Under the pieces are notes generated by a model. That model was not told the origin of the DNA, made no database searches, and worked only from the letters and a program-made list of their open reading frames with translations. 64,000 bases of DNA from Nitrospinota bacterium. Lineage in GTDB: Bacteria > Nitrospinota_A > UBA7883 > JACRGQ01. The stretch covers positions 1 to 64,000 of the forward strand of contig JACRGQ010000003.1 in assembly GCA_016217735.1 (NCBI GenBank), given 5' to 3'. Shown one piece after another: positions 8,548 to 17,681 of the stretch. Made by a program: the position numbers and the translations under genes. Positions within the stretch are counted from its first letter, which is position 1. Each line of letters opens with the position of its first letter.

Positions 8548-9270
8548 ATGGCAAAACAATTTGAAGACAAAGGCGACCTTGAGAAAAAGGGAGAAATTGT
8601 CTCCCACCTGTACCACCACCTCCCCGAAGGGCTTTCGGAAGAGGACGTCAACCGCCTGAAAAGCATCGTTTCGGAATTCGCCGCCGGCTTCCGGCTAATG
8701 ATGGGCAAAGGTCCCTATGTGACGGTGTTCGGCTCCAGCCGCATCGGCGGGGACTCGCCTGAATACCGCATGGGAATGGAGTTGGGCCAGGCGCTGGCGA
8801 AGATAGGCTATTCCGTGCTCACTGGGGGCGGTCCCGGAGTGATGGAAGCGGTAAACCGGGGAGCGCACGAGGCGAACGGCAACTCGGCGGGGATCAACAT
8901 TTTTCTCCCGGATGAGCAGCGGGCGAACCCCTACATTGAACCGGCGATCACGATGAACCATTTTTTTGTGCGCAAGGTGTTGCTGCTCAAGTACTCCACC
9001 GCGTTCATTTTCATGCCGGGGGGGTTCGGCACGCTGGACGAGCTGTTTGAAACCGTCACGCTGGTGCAGACCAAAAAAATAGCCCCTTTCCCGGTCATCC
9101 TCATTGGCAGGGAATTCTGGGGCGGCTTGATGGGGTGGATTCACAAAAAATTGAAGGAAGGGGATTTGATCAGCCCCGCCGACATAAACTGCATATACCT
9201 GGCTGACAGCGTGGCGGAGGCGATCGAAGTAATGATAGAGAAAGCCCCTTTGTATGAGCATCACGGCTGA
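8548..9270 (+). CDS. LOG-family (TIGR00730) nucleotide phosphoribohydrolase-like protein
   Basis: A 240-residue Rossmann-fold protein with both LOG motifs: GGGPGVMEAV (93-102) and PGGFGTLDE (157-165), plus the paired R142-K143. Bacterial members hydrolyse nucleotide monophosphates such as AMP to a base and ribose-5-phosphate; many are misnamed lysine decarboxylases. An upstream in-frame ATG at 8530 is inside a TGC-TAAAAT extended -10 (8531-8539), so ATG 8548, 8 bases after the -10, is the likelier start. The following kinase begins 15 bases after the stop. Confidence 0.85.
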   Translation: MAKQFEDKGDLEKKGEIVSHLYHHLPEGLSEEDVNRLKSIVSEFAAGFRLMMGKGPYVTVFGSSRIGGDSPEYRMGMELGQALAKIGYSVLTGGGPGVMEAVNRGAHEANGNSAGINIFLPDEQRANPYIEPAITMNHFFVRKVLLLKYSTAFIFMPGGFGTLDELFETVTLVQTKKIAPFPVILIGREFWGGLMGWIHKKLKEGDLISPADINCIYLADSVAEAIEVMIEKAPLYEHHG

Positions 9271-9285
9271 AAGAGCCATTCAACA

Positions 9286-10461
9286 ATGCTGACACGGCTG
9301 GAAGAACTGCTGCACCGCCACGGCGACGCGCTGCTGCGGCGGTATGTGGCGCGGTTGCAAGGGATATCGGAATCGTACCGGCGGCGGCCCGAATACGAAC
9401 TGCGGCAGACCGGCAAGGCCGCCTTCGACGCCAGCATCTCATTCATGCTGCGCCGCACCCCCGATCCGATGAACCGGTTCATAGACGACATCGTGCAAAA
9501 GCGGAGCGCCGCCGGATTCAAGCTGGAAGAAGTGCAGGAAGCCTTTCAGATATTCCGCGATGTCGTCCGCCCCGTTATCGTCGGGCATATGCCCCGTGAA
9601 GAGATCAACGCCGCGCTTGAACTGGTGGACGAATGCGCCAACTACAGCATCCGCCGGTTCAGCGGGAAATTCCAGGTCCGGCAGGAAAACGATATGCGGG
9701 CGGTGAACCTGATGCTATCCGCCGCGCTGGAAGACCTCAAGCGGGAGCGGTTCAACGCGGTGGCCGCCAACAGGCTCAAGGATCAGTTTTTGGCCAATGT
9801 ATCGCACGAGCTTAAAACACCGCTGACCGGCATCATCGGTTTCAGCAAGATATTGATGGGCATGGAAGACCGCGACCAAAAAACGAAGGATAAATTGCGC
9901 GTCATCCACGAGCAGGGGCGGGCGTTGCTGCGCATGATAAACACCCTGCTCCTGATTTCCGAGATCAACGCCGGCGGCATACAGATCAGCCGCGACGCGG
10001 TTGATTTCAGGGATTTGGTGGACCTGGCGGTTCAAAACGTAAAAAAGCTGAAAATCGCGGAAAACCATGCGATCATCTTTACCGCCGAAGAGGATTTGCC
10101 CATCGTCATCTGCGATTCGGAAAAGATGATGGAAGTGGTGTTCGAGCTGCTTCTCAACAGCCTGAAATTTTCCGAACCGGGAGCCGGCGTGAACCTGCGC
10201 CTGCGGCGCAATGGCGGGCAGATGGCGCTGGAAGTGATAGATGAAGGGGTGGGGATCGACGCGGAAGAGTTCAACCGCATTTTCTCGCCGTTCTACCAGC
10301 TTGACGGCTCCATCACGCGCAAATACGGCGGCAACGGCCTGGGACTCACCATGATCAAGAAAGTGGTCGAGCTGCACAACGGATCCATCAGCGTGGCGAG
10401 CAACCCGGGAAAAGGGAGCACCTTTACGGTTGTCATTCCCTTGGTGCAAACGCCGGCCTGA
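9286..10461 (+). CDS. Cytoplasmic sensor histidine kinase with RsbRD-like N-terminal domain
   Basis: A 391-residue kinase. Residues 1-130 are all helical and look like the RsbRD_N sensory domain (globin-like fold). The HisKA segment NVSHELKTPLTG puts the phospho-acceptor at H174, and an HATPase domain follows with the G-box GGNGLGL near residue 345. No transmembrane segment is seen, so it should sense a cytoplasmic signal. It follows the LOG gene closely and ends 14 bases from a convergent kinase gene. No partner regulator is adjacent. Confidence 0.85.
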   Translation: MLTRLEELLHRHGDALLRRYVARLQGISESYRRRPEYELRQTGKAAFDASISFMLRRTPDPMNRFIDDIVQKRSAAGFKLEEVQEAFQIFRDVVRPVIVGHMPREEINAALELVDECANYSIRRFSGKFQVRQENDMRAVNLMLSAALEDLKRERFNAVAANRLKDQFLANVSHELKTPLTGIIGFSKILMGMEDRDQKTKDKLRVIHEQGRALLRMINTLLLISEINAGGIQISRDAVDFRDLVDLAVQNVKKLKIAENHAIIFTAEEDLPIVICDSEKMMEVVFELLLNSLKFSEPGAGVNLRLRRNGGQMALEVIDEGVGIDAEEFNRIFSPFYQLDGSITRKYGGNGLGLTMIKKVVELHNGSISVASNPGKGSTFTVVIPLVQTPA

Positions 10462-10475
10462 CCGGCCCGCGGCGG

Positions 10476-12101
10476 TTATCCGTTTCCGGTAATCTCCCCG
10501 CTGGCGGCCTTTGCGGGAAGACGGACGGTAAATGTGGCGCCTTTGGCCGCCGCGCTTTTCAGTTCCACCACACCACCATGCATTTCAGTCAGCTCTTTCA
10601 CCAGATTCAGCCCCAACCCGGTTCCGGCGTGCTTGCGGTTGTCGGAGCTGTCCACCTGCTGGAAGCGGTCCCAAATGCGGGTATGGTATTCCCCTGGGAT
10701 GCCAATACCGGTATCGGTAATGTCGATCCGGTAACCGCCCGGCGCGGCAACCACGGCGACACGCACCTCTCCCTGGTCGGTGAATTTAATCGCGTTGCTT
10801 AACAGGTTGATAACGACCTGTTTCACCTTGCGGCGGTCGCAGACAATGGGGGTGTCGGCGCCGGGGAAATCGGTGACCAGCGGGAGATTCTTCTTTTTTG
10901 CCAGCGAAGCGACGGAAAGGACGCACTCCCGCACAATGCCGGCGAGGTCGGCCTCTTCCAGGTCGAGCGTCATTTTTCCGGACTCGATCTTTGCCAGGTC
11001 GAGCAGATCGTTTATCAGATCAAGCAGGTGGCGGCTGGAATCCAGCACCCGCGCAAGCATATCGCGGGCTTCCACGAACCACAGGTCATTCTTCCTGAGT
11101 TCCTCCCAGTCCTCCATGACTTGATCGGTGAAATTGATCATGGCGTTGAGCGGCGTCCGCAACTCGTGGCTCATGCTGGCGAGAAACTGGCTTTTGGCCT
11201 GATCGGCCTTTTGCAGCAGCGCGTTGGCGCGCTTGAGTTCCTCGTTGTTCTTGACGATTTCCTTTTGCATCTCCTCGCGCTCTTCCAGCAACTGGGCCAG
11301 CTTTTGGTGGCTTTCTTCCAGCTTGTCCCGTTCGTTTTCCAGCCGGTAGGCCATATCGTTGAACGCGGCCGCCAGTTCGCCCACCTCGTCGCGGGAAGTC
11401 ACGCCGGTGCGGATGTTAAGGTTTCCCTTGCCCAATTCCTTGGCGGCGTTCACCAGGCTGTCGATCGGCTTGAGGATGCTGCCGATGGTTTTAAACACCA
11501 GCGCGAAACCGATGAGGGCGATAAATCCCGTCACCAGGATTTCCCGCCGCACGATGGATTTCGCCGCGCCGGTGGCGAGAGTAAGCATCCGCTCGAACAG
11601 AAAGTACCGGGCATTGATGAGCTTTTCCACCTCTTCGCGCAGGGGGGGGAGTGTCTCGTTCACCTTTTGGGCGCTGGCGATGACCGCCGGGGAAAATCCG
11701 CCCCCCTCGAGCAGCAGCCTGGCGCCGCCGCTGGCCGCCGTGAAATAATCATGAAAGGCGCTTTTGACCTTTTCATACCGCATCCCGTTGACCGGATCGG
11801 CCTGCGCCATCGCGGCTATATGATCGTCGAATTCTGATGATATTTGTTCGGCCTGGGCTATCAACGCCGGTTCGTGCTGGGCCGCCGCGTCGTTGAGATA
11901 CTGTTCGATCTCATTTAAGTTGTTCTTGAGCGCCACGGTATGGCGCAGGGCTTCCACTTCGTTGGAATCGAGGTAACGGCTGATGCGCATGGAACCAAGA
12001 TAGGTAGTGGTGGCGCCGGCCACCATAATGAGGATAAAGAAAAGTAAAAGGCCCCACAGCTTTCCGTGAATGGTGAGGCGTATGGGCGATGCCACCTCCA
12101 A
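10476..12101 (-). CDS. Membrane sensor histidine kinase (periplasmic four-helix sensor, HAMP, HisKA, HATPase)
   Basis: A 541-residue kinase: TM1 at about 15-35, a helical periplasmic domain (about 36-185), TM2 at about 188-206, HAMP (about 207-260), a coiled coil (255-305), HisKA with SMSHELRTPLNA (H312) and HATPase with GTGLGLNLVKEL. It is the last gene of a codirectional run and starts 6 bases after the stop of the small phosphate-binding-like protein, which itself follows the porin by 3 bases. The arrangement suggests a sensor reporting ligand captured by the binding protein. No response regulator lies beside it. Confidence 0.85.
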   Translation of the reverse strand: MEVASPIRLTIHGKLWGLLLFFILIMVAGATTTYLGSMRISRYLDSNEVEALRHTVALKNNLNEIEQYLNDAAAQHEPALIAQAEQISSEFDDHIAAMAQADPVNGMRYEKVKSAFHDYFTAASGGARLLLEGGGFSPAVIASAQKVNETLPPLREEVEKLINARYFLFERMLTLATGAAKSIVRREILVTGFIALIGFALVFKTIGSILKPIDSLVNAAKELGKGNLNIRTGVTSRDEVGELAAAFNDMAYRLENERDKLEESHQKLAQLLEEREEMQKEIVKNNEELKRANALLQKADQAKSQFLASMSHELRTPLNAMINFTDQVMEDWEELRKNDLWFVEARDMLARVLDSSRHLLDLINDLLDLAKIESGKMTLDLEEADLAGIVRECVLSVASLAKKKNLPLVTDFPGADTPIVCDRRKVKQVVINLLSNAIKFTDQGEVRVAVVAAPGGYRIDITDTGIGIPGEYHTRIWDRFQQVDSSDNRKHAGTGLGLNLVKELTEMHGGVVELKSAAAKGATFTVRLPAKAASGEITGNG

Positions 12102-12107
12102 CTCCGG

Positions 12108-12545
12108 CTATTTCTTTCCGCTGACGGGAATAACCTTGACGCCGGGGACCATGCCGCCGGAATCCACGAACGCGATTCCCCCCTTGTTGCCGGATACAAA
12201 CCGGACCGCATCGTCTTCGCTATTGAGCGTCACCGGGGGCTGTCCCTTGCCGGAAAAAATCATGCGCACCCAATACAGCCGGTACGATTCCTCGGCTTTA
12301 CCCAGCACATTGGCGAAAAACTCCCGCCGGAGAAGGCTATCGGCGGGCAGATCCACCGGCACGGCCGGCAAGCCATCTTCAAAGAGCTTTTTTTTGCCGA
12401 GGTAGATCATCTCAATCTCGGTCTTGCTGATGGAGGTCAGGGGGTTATCCTTGTTGACAATCACCACCATCTCGGCGAAGGCTGGGCGCGCGAACCCCAG
12501 CGCCGCCATGATCACCGCCCACACAAACATCCGCTTCATAATCAT
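12108..12545 (-). CDS. Small phosphate-ABC substrate-binding-like exported protein
   Basis: A 145-residue product with a signal peptide (about 1-24, ending FARPAFA before EMVV). The mature part matches the short, single-lobe form of PBP-like phosphate-binding proteins: VVIVNKDNPLTSISKTEIEMIYLGKKK near its start and GGIAFVDSG near its end. It is about half the length of PstS, so it may act as a sensor subunit, not a transporter component. It lies between a porin (3-base gap) and a HAMP kinase (6-base gap) and no Pst permease genes are present. Confidence 0.75.
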   Translation of the reverse strand: MIMKRMFVWAVIMAALGFARPAFAEMVVIVNKDNPLTSISKTEIEMIYLGKKKLFEDGLPAVPVDLPADSLLRREFFANVLGKAEESYRLYWVRMIFSGKGQPPVTLNSEDDAVRFVSGNKGGIAFVDSGGMVPGVKVIPVSGKK

Positions 12546-12548
12546 CGC

Positions 12549-13625
12549 TCAAAAGAAGAGCGTCACCGCGAACCGGAAGTCCATATAGTCCTTGGGATTC
12601 GGCGCCAGCGTGCTCGTATCGGCGCCAATATCCCGGTTGTTGACGCCACGGACATGGTCGGCGACCTCTATCTTGAAAATAAGGTGATTGTCCGGTTTTA
12701 AATTGACGCCGATAATCTGCTCGGTCCAGGCATCGCCCGCCGTCCCGTCGTCGGGCTCGGTCCGTTCATAGCGGTAGTAGGGGGTAATGTGTTTGCTCAC
12801 CATATACGAAAGCTGCCCGTAGGCTCCGGTATCCACCATACCGCCGACATTCGATTGGGCGTATTCGGCCACACCGCTCAAATCCCCGATGCCGGTGGTA
12901 AACATGAGTCCCCAGGTAGTGTGGCTGGTGGTGAGGCGGGAGGCTGATTCGGCCTTTTCACCATTATAAAAGGAAACCGCCATGCTGGTTGCTTCCCCGG
13001 GCTGAATGGTGATGCGGCCGCCGAACGCCTTGTTCCGGTTGCTATCCTCCTCCGCTTCGTTCACGGTGGCTATGTTTTCCCCGTTTCCAGCGTAGAAAAT
13101 GTAGTCCACAACGGCATCGCCCAATTCCCTGATACCCAGCACGTTGATGCCGGTGGTCCATTTAGGAAACATGGAGGTTCCCCCCCGCTCGTCCTGGCGG
13201 TAGATGGTGCGCGGCACGGCGAATGAAAGAAAAACCGGCGTGGCGTCATGCACTTCATTGTAGTAACCGAAGGGGGTGAGCACTTTGCCGAAACGGAGCC
13301 ACAATTGGTCGTTATAGATATACTGGATAAACGATTTTTCCACGACGATGTCGCCACCGTTGGGGGCGGCGGTATTCACCCCATGGTCGAACTCAATATG
13401 GAAATGGCCGGAAACGCGCTCATCCACCGGCACATCCAGCAGGAAGCTCAAGTGGTGCTGGTGAAAAGCGCCGTTTTGGTTGCCGGCCTTGTTGCTGCTT
13501 TGGGTATACTCAAGGTCGACAAAACCGTTAAAGGTGATTTTGGAAAGATCGACGGCATACGCGGACCGGGAACCGCCCCCCAAAAGCGCAACGGCAAATG
13601 CCAATGCCACAAATATTTTTTTCAC
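12549..13625 (-). CDS. Outer-membrane porin-like beta-barrel protein
   Basis: A 358-residue exported protein starting at GTG 13625, preceded by GGGGGAGGGGC. Signal peptide at about 1-24 (VKKIFVALAFAVALLGGG...AYA). The mature sequence alternates polar and hydrophobic residues as in beta barrels and ends in an aromatic residue (VTLFF), as needed for BAM-dependent insertion. Repeated features (LRFGKVLTPFGYYNEVHD) resemble phosphate-selective or general porins. It is cotranscribed with the phosphate-binding-like protein and the kinase, and lies 101 bases downstream of a multihaem cytochrome gene. Confidence 0.75.
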   Translation of the reverse strand: MKKIFVALAFAVALLGGGSRSAYAVDLSKITFNGFVDLEYTQSSNKAGNQNGAFHQHHLSFLLDVPVDERVSGHFHIEFDHGVNTAAPNGGDIVVEKSFIQYIYNDQLWLRFGKVLTPFGYYNEVHDATPVFLSFAVPRTIYRQDERGGTSMFPKWTTGINVLGIRELGDAVVDYIFYAGNGENIATVNEAEEDSNRNKAFGGRITIQPGEATSMAVSFYNGEKAESASRLTTSHTTWGLMFTTGIGDLSGVAEYAQSNVGGMVDTGAYGQLSYMVSKHITPYYRYERTEPDDGTAGDAWTEQIIGVNLKPDNHLIFKIEVADHVRGVNNRDIGADTSTLAPNPKDYMDFRFAVTLFF

Positions 13626-13676
13626 GCCCCTCCCCCGGTTTTCAATGTGAAAAAGTCTAACACAAACCCCCGCGTC

Positions 13677-13702
13677 CCGCGCCGCCAATATCAACGGCGC
13701 GG
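13677..13702 (-). terminator. GC-rich hairpin between cytochrome and porin genes
   Basis: CCGCGCCG (13677-13684) pairs with CGGCGCGG (13695-13702) across 10 bases. No U-tract follows on the minus strand, so it may stabilise the upstream message or attenuate read-through without fully terminating it. Confidence 0.35.
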
Positions 13703-13726
13703 TATCGTGGAAGCGCGGGTTACGTT

Positions 13727-14551
13727 TTAGTCGCCAACCCCGCCGGCGCCGTGGCACGCGCCGCAACCGCTGTTACTCTCGTGCTCGTGATTCCACGTGT
13801 TCTTCCAACTGGCATAGCCATTGCTTATAGCGCCGCTGTGGCACCACGCGCAGTCGTACCCGGAGTAGTGTTTTGAGTGGCAACCGCTAACATTGCAACC
13901 GCTGGTCGCGTTCGTGTGTCCGCCGCCCCATGTACCGGCGGTACCGGCGCTGTTCAACTTGTAATAGTGGCAGGTTTCGCAGGCCGTCTGCCGCGCAGGA
14001 TCGGTTTGGTGACTGGCCGGGAAAACGGAGATGTTGTTCGCGTTGTGCTGAACCGGATCGTGGCAATTCAGGCAGACCCCTTTGAGGGCGGTGTGCCACT
14101 TGGTGTCGGATACCTGCTGTTTGACATTCTCGCGCCAACCGGCAATCCTCACCGCATCGGTCGCGGTGGGCTCCGGGGTCAAGCTGTGGCATTTGTTGCA
14201 CTGTTCGCCGGTTTTGTTGGCGGTGTGATCGAAGTTGGTGGCCAGCGCCGTATATTTGGAAAACGGGTGGCAGCCGCTTTGCGCGCAGACTTTCTCGCTG
14301 TCGACGGAATGGCAGTCATTGCAGGCATATGTGTTATGGGGAGTGGTGGTGACCCATGTGGCATGGGCGGCCGTTTTGGTGTTAATGCCCATAGCGCTCA
14401 TATCAACAGTGGTGGGAGTACCCGGGGTGGAACCCCCACCCAGTTCATCCTCCTTTCCCACGCCGCAGGCGGCGAGGGCAAAAGTGAACAACAGGATGCA
14501 GCAGAGTCCCGCCAAAAACCTTGTTTTATGTTTCACGATGTTGTTTTTCAT
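13727..14551 (-). CDS. Multihaem c-type cytochrome lipoprotein (paralogue 1)
   Basis: A 274-residue lipoprotein from ATG 14551: signal sequence ending LAAC (acylated Cys), a linker rich in Gly, Thr and Pro, then eight haem-attachment sites. Six are CxxCH (CNDCH, CNKCH, CLNCH, CETCH, CAWCH, CGACH) and two are CxxxCH (CAQSGCH, CNVSGCH). It should be an envelope-anchored electron carrier. It is paralogous to the gene 71 bases upstream, and 340 bp of DNA (13951-14290) is nearly identical to 14946-15285 in the paralogue. Start chosen at the residue that begins the lipoprotein signal. Confidence 0.85.
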   Translation of the reverse strand: MKNNIVKHKTRFLAGLCCILLFTFALAACGVGKEDELGGGSTPGTPTTVDMSAMGINTKTAAHATWVTTTPHNTYACNDCHSVDSEKVCAQSGCHPFSKYTALATNFDHTANKTGEQCNKCHSLTPEPTATDAVRIAGWRENVKQQVSDTKWHTALKGVCLNCHDPVQHNANNISVFPASHQTDPARQTACETCHYYKLNSAGTAGTWGGGHTNATSGCNVSGCHSKHYSGYDCAWCHSGAISNGYASWKNTWNHEHESNSGCGACHGAGGVGD

Positions 14552-15285
14552 AACGGCTTCATCAGTCAACGCTTTTCTCCACATCTTTTTTGCGCGAGAT
14601 AACCACTGGGCTACTTGGGCTATCAAGGAATCTTGTTGGGGTGGCAGGAGCCGCACGATCTGATATCCCACGCGGTAGTCCCCTTGCGGTGGCCGCTCTC
14701 GCTGAATGTCAGGCTCCAACTGGTATATCCGCCGGAGGCGACGTCTTTGTGGCACCACTCGCACTCAAAAGGCCCAGCGCCCAGGGAACCGCCCTGGTTC
14801 GCATCGTAGTGCTGGCCCGCAACGTAGCCGCTCTCCTGATTGAGCTGCGTGGCCGGCTTCGTGTGTACATGGCATGTGGCCGTCCGGCAACCGGTGGTTA
14901 CCGCGGGATGGCCGCCGCCGCCCCAGGTGCCGGCGGTGCCGGCGCTGTTCAACTTGTAATAGTGGCAGGTTTCGCAGGCCGTCTGCCGGGTAACATCGGT
15001 TTGGTGGCTGGCCGGGAAGACGGAGATGTTGAACGGGTTGTGCTGAACCGGGTCGTGACAGTTCAGGCAGACCCCTTTGAGGGCGGTGTGCCACTTGGTG
15101 TCGGATACCTGCTGTTTGACATTCTCGCGCCAACCGGCAATCCTCACCGCATCGGTCGCGGTGGGTTCCGGGGTCAAGCTGTGGCATTTGTTGCACTGCT
15201 CGCCGGTCTTGTTGGCGGTGTGATCGAAGTTGGTGGCCAGCGCCGTATATTTGGAAAACGGGTGGCAGCCGCTTTGCGCGCAGAC
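13951..15285. repeat. 340-bp direct repeat shared by two cytochrome genes (13951-14290 and 14946-15285)
   Basis: The two stretches, exactly 995 bp apart, differ at only a small number of positions by eye and encode the haem sites CAQSGCH to CETCH. The flanking parts of the two genes have diverged much more, which points to tandem duplication with later gene conversion of the core. Confidence 0.85.
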
Positions 15286-15543
15286 CGTCTCGCGCGTGAC
15301 GGCGTGGCACTGAACGCAGGTGTAGGTATTGTGGGGGGCGGTGGCTACCCACGTGGCATGGGCGACCGTTTTGGTATCCACCCCCATCGCGCTCATATCA
15401 AGGGTAGTGGTGGTACCCGGAGTGGTAGTGGAAGCCGCTGGAGTATCACTTTTCGCGCCGCAAGCGGCAATGGCAAAAGCAAGCAAAAGGGCGCAACACC
15501 CCCGCACAAACGGTTTCACGCGCTGCTTCATATTCATCACCAT
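14623..15543 (-). CDS. Multihaem c-type cytochrome lipoprotein (paralogue 2)
   Basis: A 306-residue paralogue of the next gene. Signal sequence ends IAAC, followed by a Thr-rich linker and eight haem sites: CVQCH, CAQSGCH, CNKCH, CLNCH, CETCH, CRTATCH, CEWCH and CGSCH, again with two CxxxCH spacings. It is about 30 residues longer, with an insert between the sixth and seventh sites (near TKPATQLNQ). First gene of the minus-strand cytochrome-porin run. The 228-base upstream spacer is AT-rich and contains a palindrome, AACAATAA-G-TTATTGTT, near 15646. Confidence 0.85.
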   Translation of the reverse strand: MVMNMKQRVKPFVRGCCALLLAFAIAACGAKSDTPAASTTTPGTTTTLDMSAMGVDTKTVAHATWVATAPHNTYTCVQCHAVTRETVCAQSGCHPFSKYTALATNFDHTANKTGEQCNKCHSLTPEPTATDAVRIAGWRENVKQQVSDTKWHTALKGVCLNCHDPVQHNPFNISVFPASHQTDVTRQTACETCHYYKLNSAGTAGTWGGGGHPAVTTGCRTATCHVHTKPATQLNQESGYVAGQHYDANQGGSLGAGPFECEWCHKDVASGGYTSWSLTFSESGHRKGTTAWDIRSCGSCHPNKIP

Positions 15544-15771
15544 ACGCTCTTTATAAGTCCCCTTAAAATCAGTATAAATCAGTTCTCCGGGTCATTTTAA
15601 TGCAATGGCTATGCCCCCAGTAAGGAAAAAACAAATGCCATGAATAACAATAAGTTATTGTTTGCTCAAACAACAAACATAGGACAGGTATGTCCTCATT
15701 TGGGGCATGAGAATACCGGAGTGTCTACTATAATGAAAACAGGGATTACAAAGAAGTCATTGGCAAGACGC

Positions 15772-16152
15772 TCAGGAACTGGCGGCCGGTTCCGAATTCA
15801 AAAGGCGTTTGATCACCACCATCAGGATGTCCAGATCAAGCGGCTTTTGAATATATTCAAAGGCGCCCAGCGTGTGTACGGCCTGGATGTAGCTTTCTAT
15901 TCTCGGATGGGCCGTCATAATGATGAACGGCATATTGTTCCCTTTTTCCCGCACTGAGCGCAGGAAGGTCAATCCGTCCATCGGGTGCATCTGGATGTCG
16001 CTTATGACGATATCAAACGGCTGGTCCTCAAGGAGTCCCATCGCCTCGGCGCCGTCTGAAGCGGGTACCACGTCAAACTGCTGAGACCGCAGGAAGGTCT
16101 GCAGCACGTGCATCGTAAGGGGGTCATCTTCGGTAAGCAGAACTTTTGGCAT
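15772..16152 (-). CDS. Single-domain response regulator (receiver only)
   Basis: A 126-residue CheY-like receiver: acidic pair in TEDD (residues 7-10), phospho-acceptor in DIVISDIQM, conserved Thr in IIMTAH and Lys in YIQKPLD. No output domain follows, so it must act by protein contact. The start at 16152 is set by homology and by a perfect TATAAT (16165-16160, minus strand) ending 7 bases before the ATG with no Shine-Dalgarno, a leaderless layout. The upstream 16-bp hairpin (16166-16205) separates it from glnA. Its cognate kinase is not obvious; two orphan kinases lie nearby. Confidence 0.85.
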   Translation of the reverse strand: MPKVLLTEDDPLTMHVLQTFLRSQQFDVVPASDGAEAMGLLEDQPFDIVISDIQMHPMDGLTFLRSVREKGNNMPFIIMTAHPRIESYIQAVHTLGAFEYIQKPLDLDILMVVIKRLLNSEPAASS

Positions 16153-16165
16153 GGGAAGTATTATA

Positions 16166-16205
16166 ATCTTTCCTCTCCGGGTTTGAAAGCCCGGAGAGGA
16201 AAGAT
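16166..16205. terminator. Perfect 16-bp stem-loop between glnA and the receiver gene
   Basis: Left arm 16166-16181 and right arm 16190-16205 pair perfectly around an 8-base loop. On the minus strand it lies 11 bases after the glnA stop and its distal end abuts the TATAAT promoter of the receiver gene. It lacks a U-tract, so it may be an mRNA-stabilising 3' hairpin for glnA and/or an operator for the next gene. Confidence 0.6.
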
Positions 16206-16216
16206 ATTCGAACGGG

Positions 16217-17635
16217 TTAGATGTCGTAGTACAGGGCAAATTCCATCGGGCTGGGGGTCATGCGAACCGGCTTGATCTCCTTTTCGCGCTTGTATTCAAT
16301 CCAGGTTTCGATGACGTCCGGGGTAAATACGTCCCCCTTGAGCAGGAACTCGTGATCCTTTTCCAGCTCGAGCAGCGCTTCGTCCAGCGAACCCGGCAAC
16401 GACGGAACTTCCGCCAGCTCTTCCGGCGACAGGCCGTAGATGTCCTTGTCGAGCGGCTGGCCCGGGTTTATCTTGTTCTGGATGCCGTCGAGGCCGGCCA
16501 TCAGCATCGCCGAGAACGCCAGGTACGGATTGCAGCTCGGATCGGGGTAGCGCACTTCGATGCGCTTGGCCTTCGGGCTGCTGGAGTAGACCGGGATGCG
16601 GATCGAGGCGGAGCGGTTGCGGCTGGAGTAGGCCAGGTTCACCGGGGCTTCAAAGCCGGGTACCAAGCGCTTGAAGCTGTTGGTGGTCGGCGAGGTGAAG
16701 GCCACCAAGGCCTTGGAGTGCTTCAGAACGCCGCCGATGTAGTGCATCGCCATTTGCGAAAGGCCGCCGTATTCGTTGCCGGCGAAGAGCGGCTTGCCGT
16801 CCTTCCAGATCGACTGGTGGACGTGCATGCCGGAGCCGTTATCCCCCTGGATCGGCTTGGGCATGAACGTGGCCGTTTTCCCGTTCCGCCACGCCACGTT
16901 CTTCACAATGTATTTGAAGAGCATCAGCTTGTCGGCCGCGTCGACGAGCGTGCTGAAGCGCATGTCGATCTCGGCCTGGCCGGCGGTGGCAACTTCGTGG
17001 TGCTGGGTTTCAATCCGGATGCCGGATTGCTGCATCATATCCACCATTTTGTCGCGCAGATTCATCTGCGAATCGGTCGGGGCAACCGGGAAATAGCCTT
17101 CTTTGTAGCGCGGCTTGTAGCCAAGGTTCGGCTTTTCATCGCGGCCGGTGTTCCACTGCGCTTCGTTGCTGTCGACGAAGTAGAAGCTGTGTCCCTGCTT
17201 GGTGTCGTAGCGGACGTCGTCGAAAATGAAGAATTCGGCTTCCGGCCCCATCACGGCGGTGTCGCCGATGCCGCTGGAACGAAGGTAGGCTTCGGCCTTC
17301 TGCGCGATATAACGCGGGTCGCGGCTGTAGCTTTCGTGGGTAAGCGGGTCTTTAATGTTGCAGACAAGGGTAATGGTCTTGCGGTCGAAGAACTGATCGA
17401 TCACCATGGTTGAGGGATCCGGGATCAGCACCATGTCGGATGCGTGAATCGGCTGCCAGCCGCGGATGGACGAGCCGTCGAAACCGGCCCCTTCCTCGAA
17501 AGTGCTGAGGTCGATCTCGCTTACCGGCTTGGTGGTGTGCTGCCACAGGCCGGGGAAATCCATGAATTTAAGGTCGACGTTTTTTACATCGTTGTCCTTA
17601 ATGAAATTAAGGACGTCCTGGGGCGTCATCTTCAT
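16217..17635 (-). CDS. glnA: Glutamine synthetase type I
   Basis: Makes glutamine from glutamate, ammonia and ATP. The 472-residue product is full length for GSI, with [15 protein letters not shown] near residue 50, the [19 protein letters not shown]-site region and the NRSASIRIP substrate segment. [10 protein letters not shown] near residue 400 matches the adenylylation loop, so the Tyr there may be modified by GlnE. A strong Shine-Dalgarno (GGGAGGAATT) precedes the ATG. The TTGCTT-16-TAAATT promoter (17709-17682) looks like sigma-70. It follows amtB-glnB and shares their strand. Confidence 0.97.
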   Translation of the reverse strand: MKMTPQDVLNFIKDNDVKNVDLKFMDFPGLWQHTTKPVSEIDLSTFEEGAGFDGSSIRGWQPIHASDMVLIPDPSTMVIDQFFDRKTITLVCNIKDPLTHESYSRDPRYIAQKAEAYLRSSGIGDTAVMGPEAEFFIFDDVRYDTKQGHSFYFVDSNEAQWNTGRDEKPNLGYKPRYKEGYFPVAPTDSQMNLRDKMVDMMQQSGIRIETQHHEVATAGQAEIDMRFSTLVDAADKLMLFKYIVKNVAWRNGKTATFMPKPIQGDNGSGMHVHQSIWKDGKPLFAGNEYGGLSQMAMHYIGGVLKHSKALVAFTSPTTNSFKRLVPGFEAPVNLAYSSRNRSASIRIPVYSSSPKAKRIEVRYPDPSCNPYLAFSAMLMAGLDGIQNKINPGQPLDKDIYGLSPEELAEVPSLPGSLDEALLELEKDHEFLLKGDVFTPDVIETWIEYKREKEIKPVRMTPSPMEFALYYDI

Positions 17636-17681
17636 TGTCGTAATTCCTCCCTAAACGGTAAATATATGGTTCACGTACTCT

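Noticed and set aside
15640-15957. 105-codon frame between the cytochrome and receiver genes
   Set aside because: Its second half is antisense to the receiver domain and it has no ribosome site.
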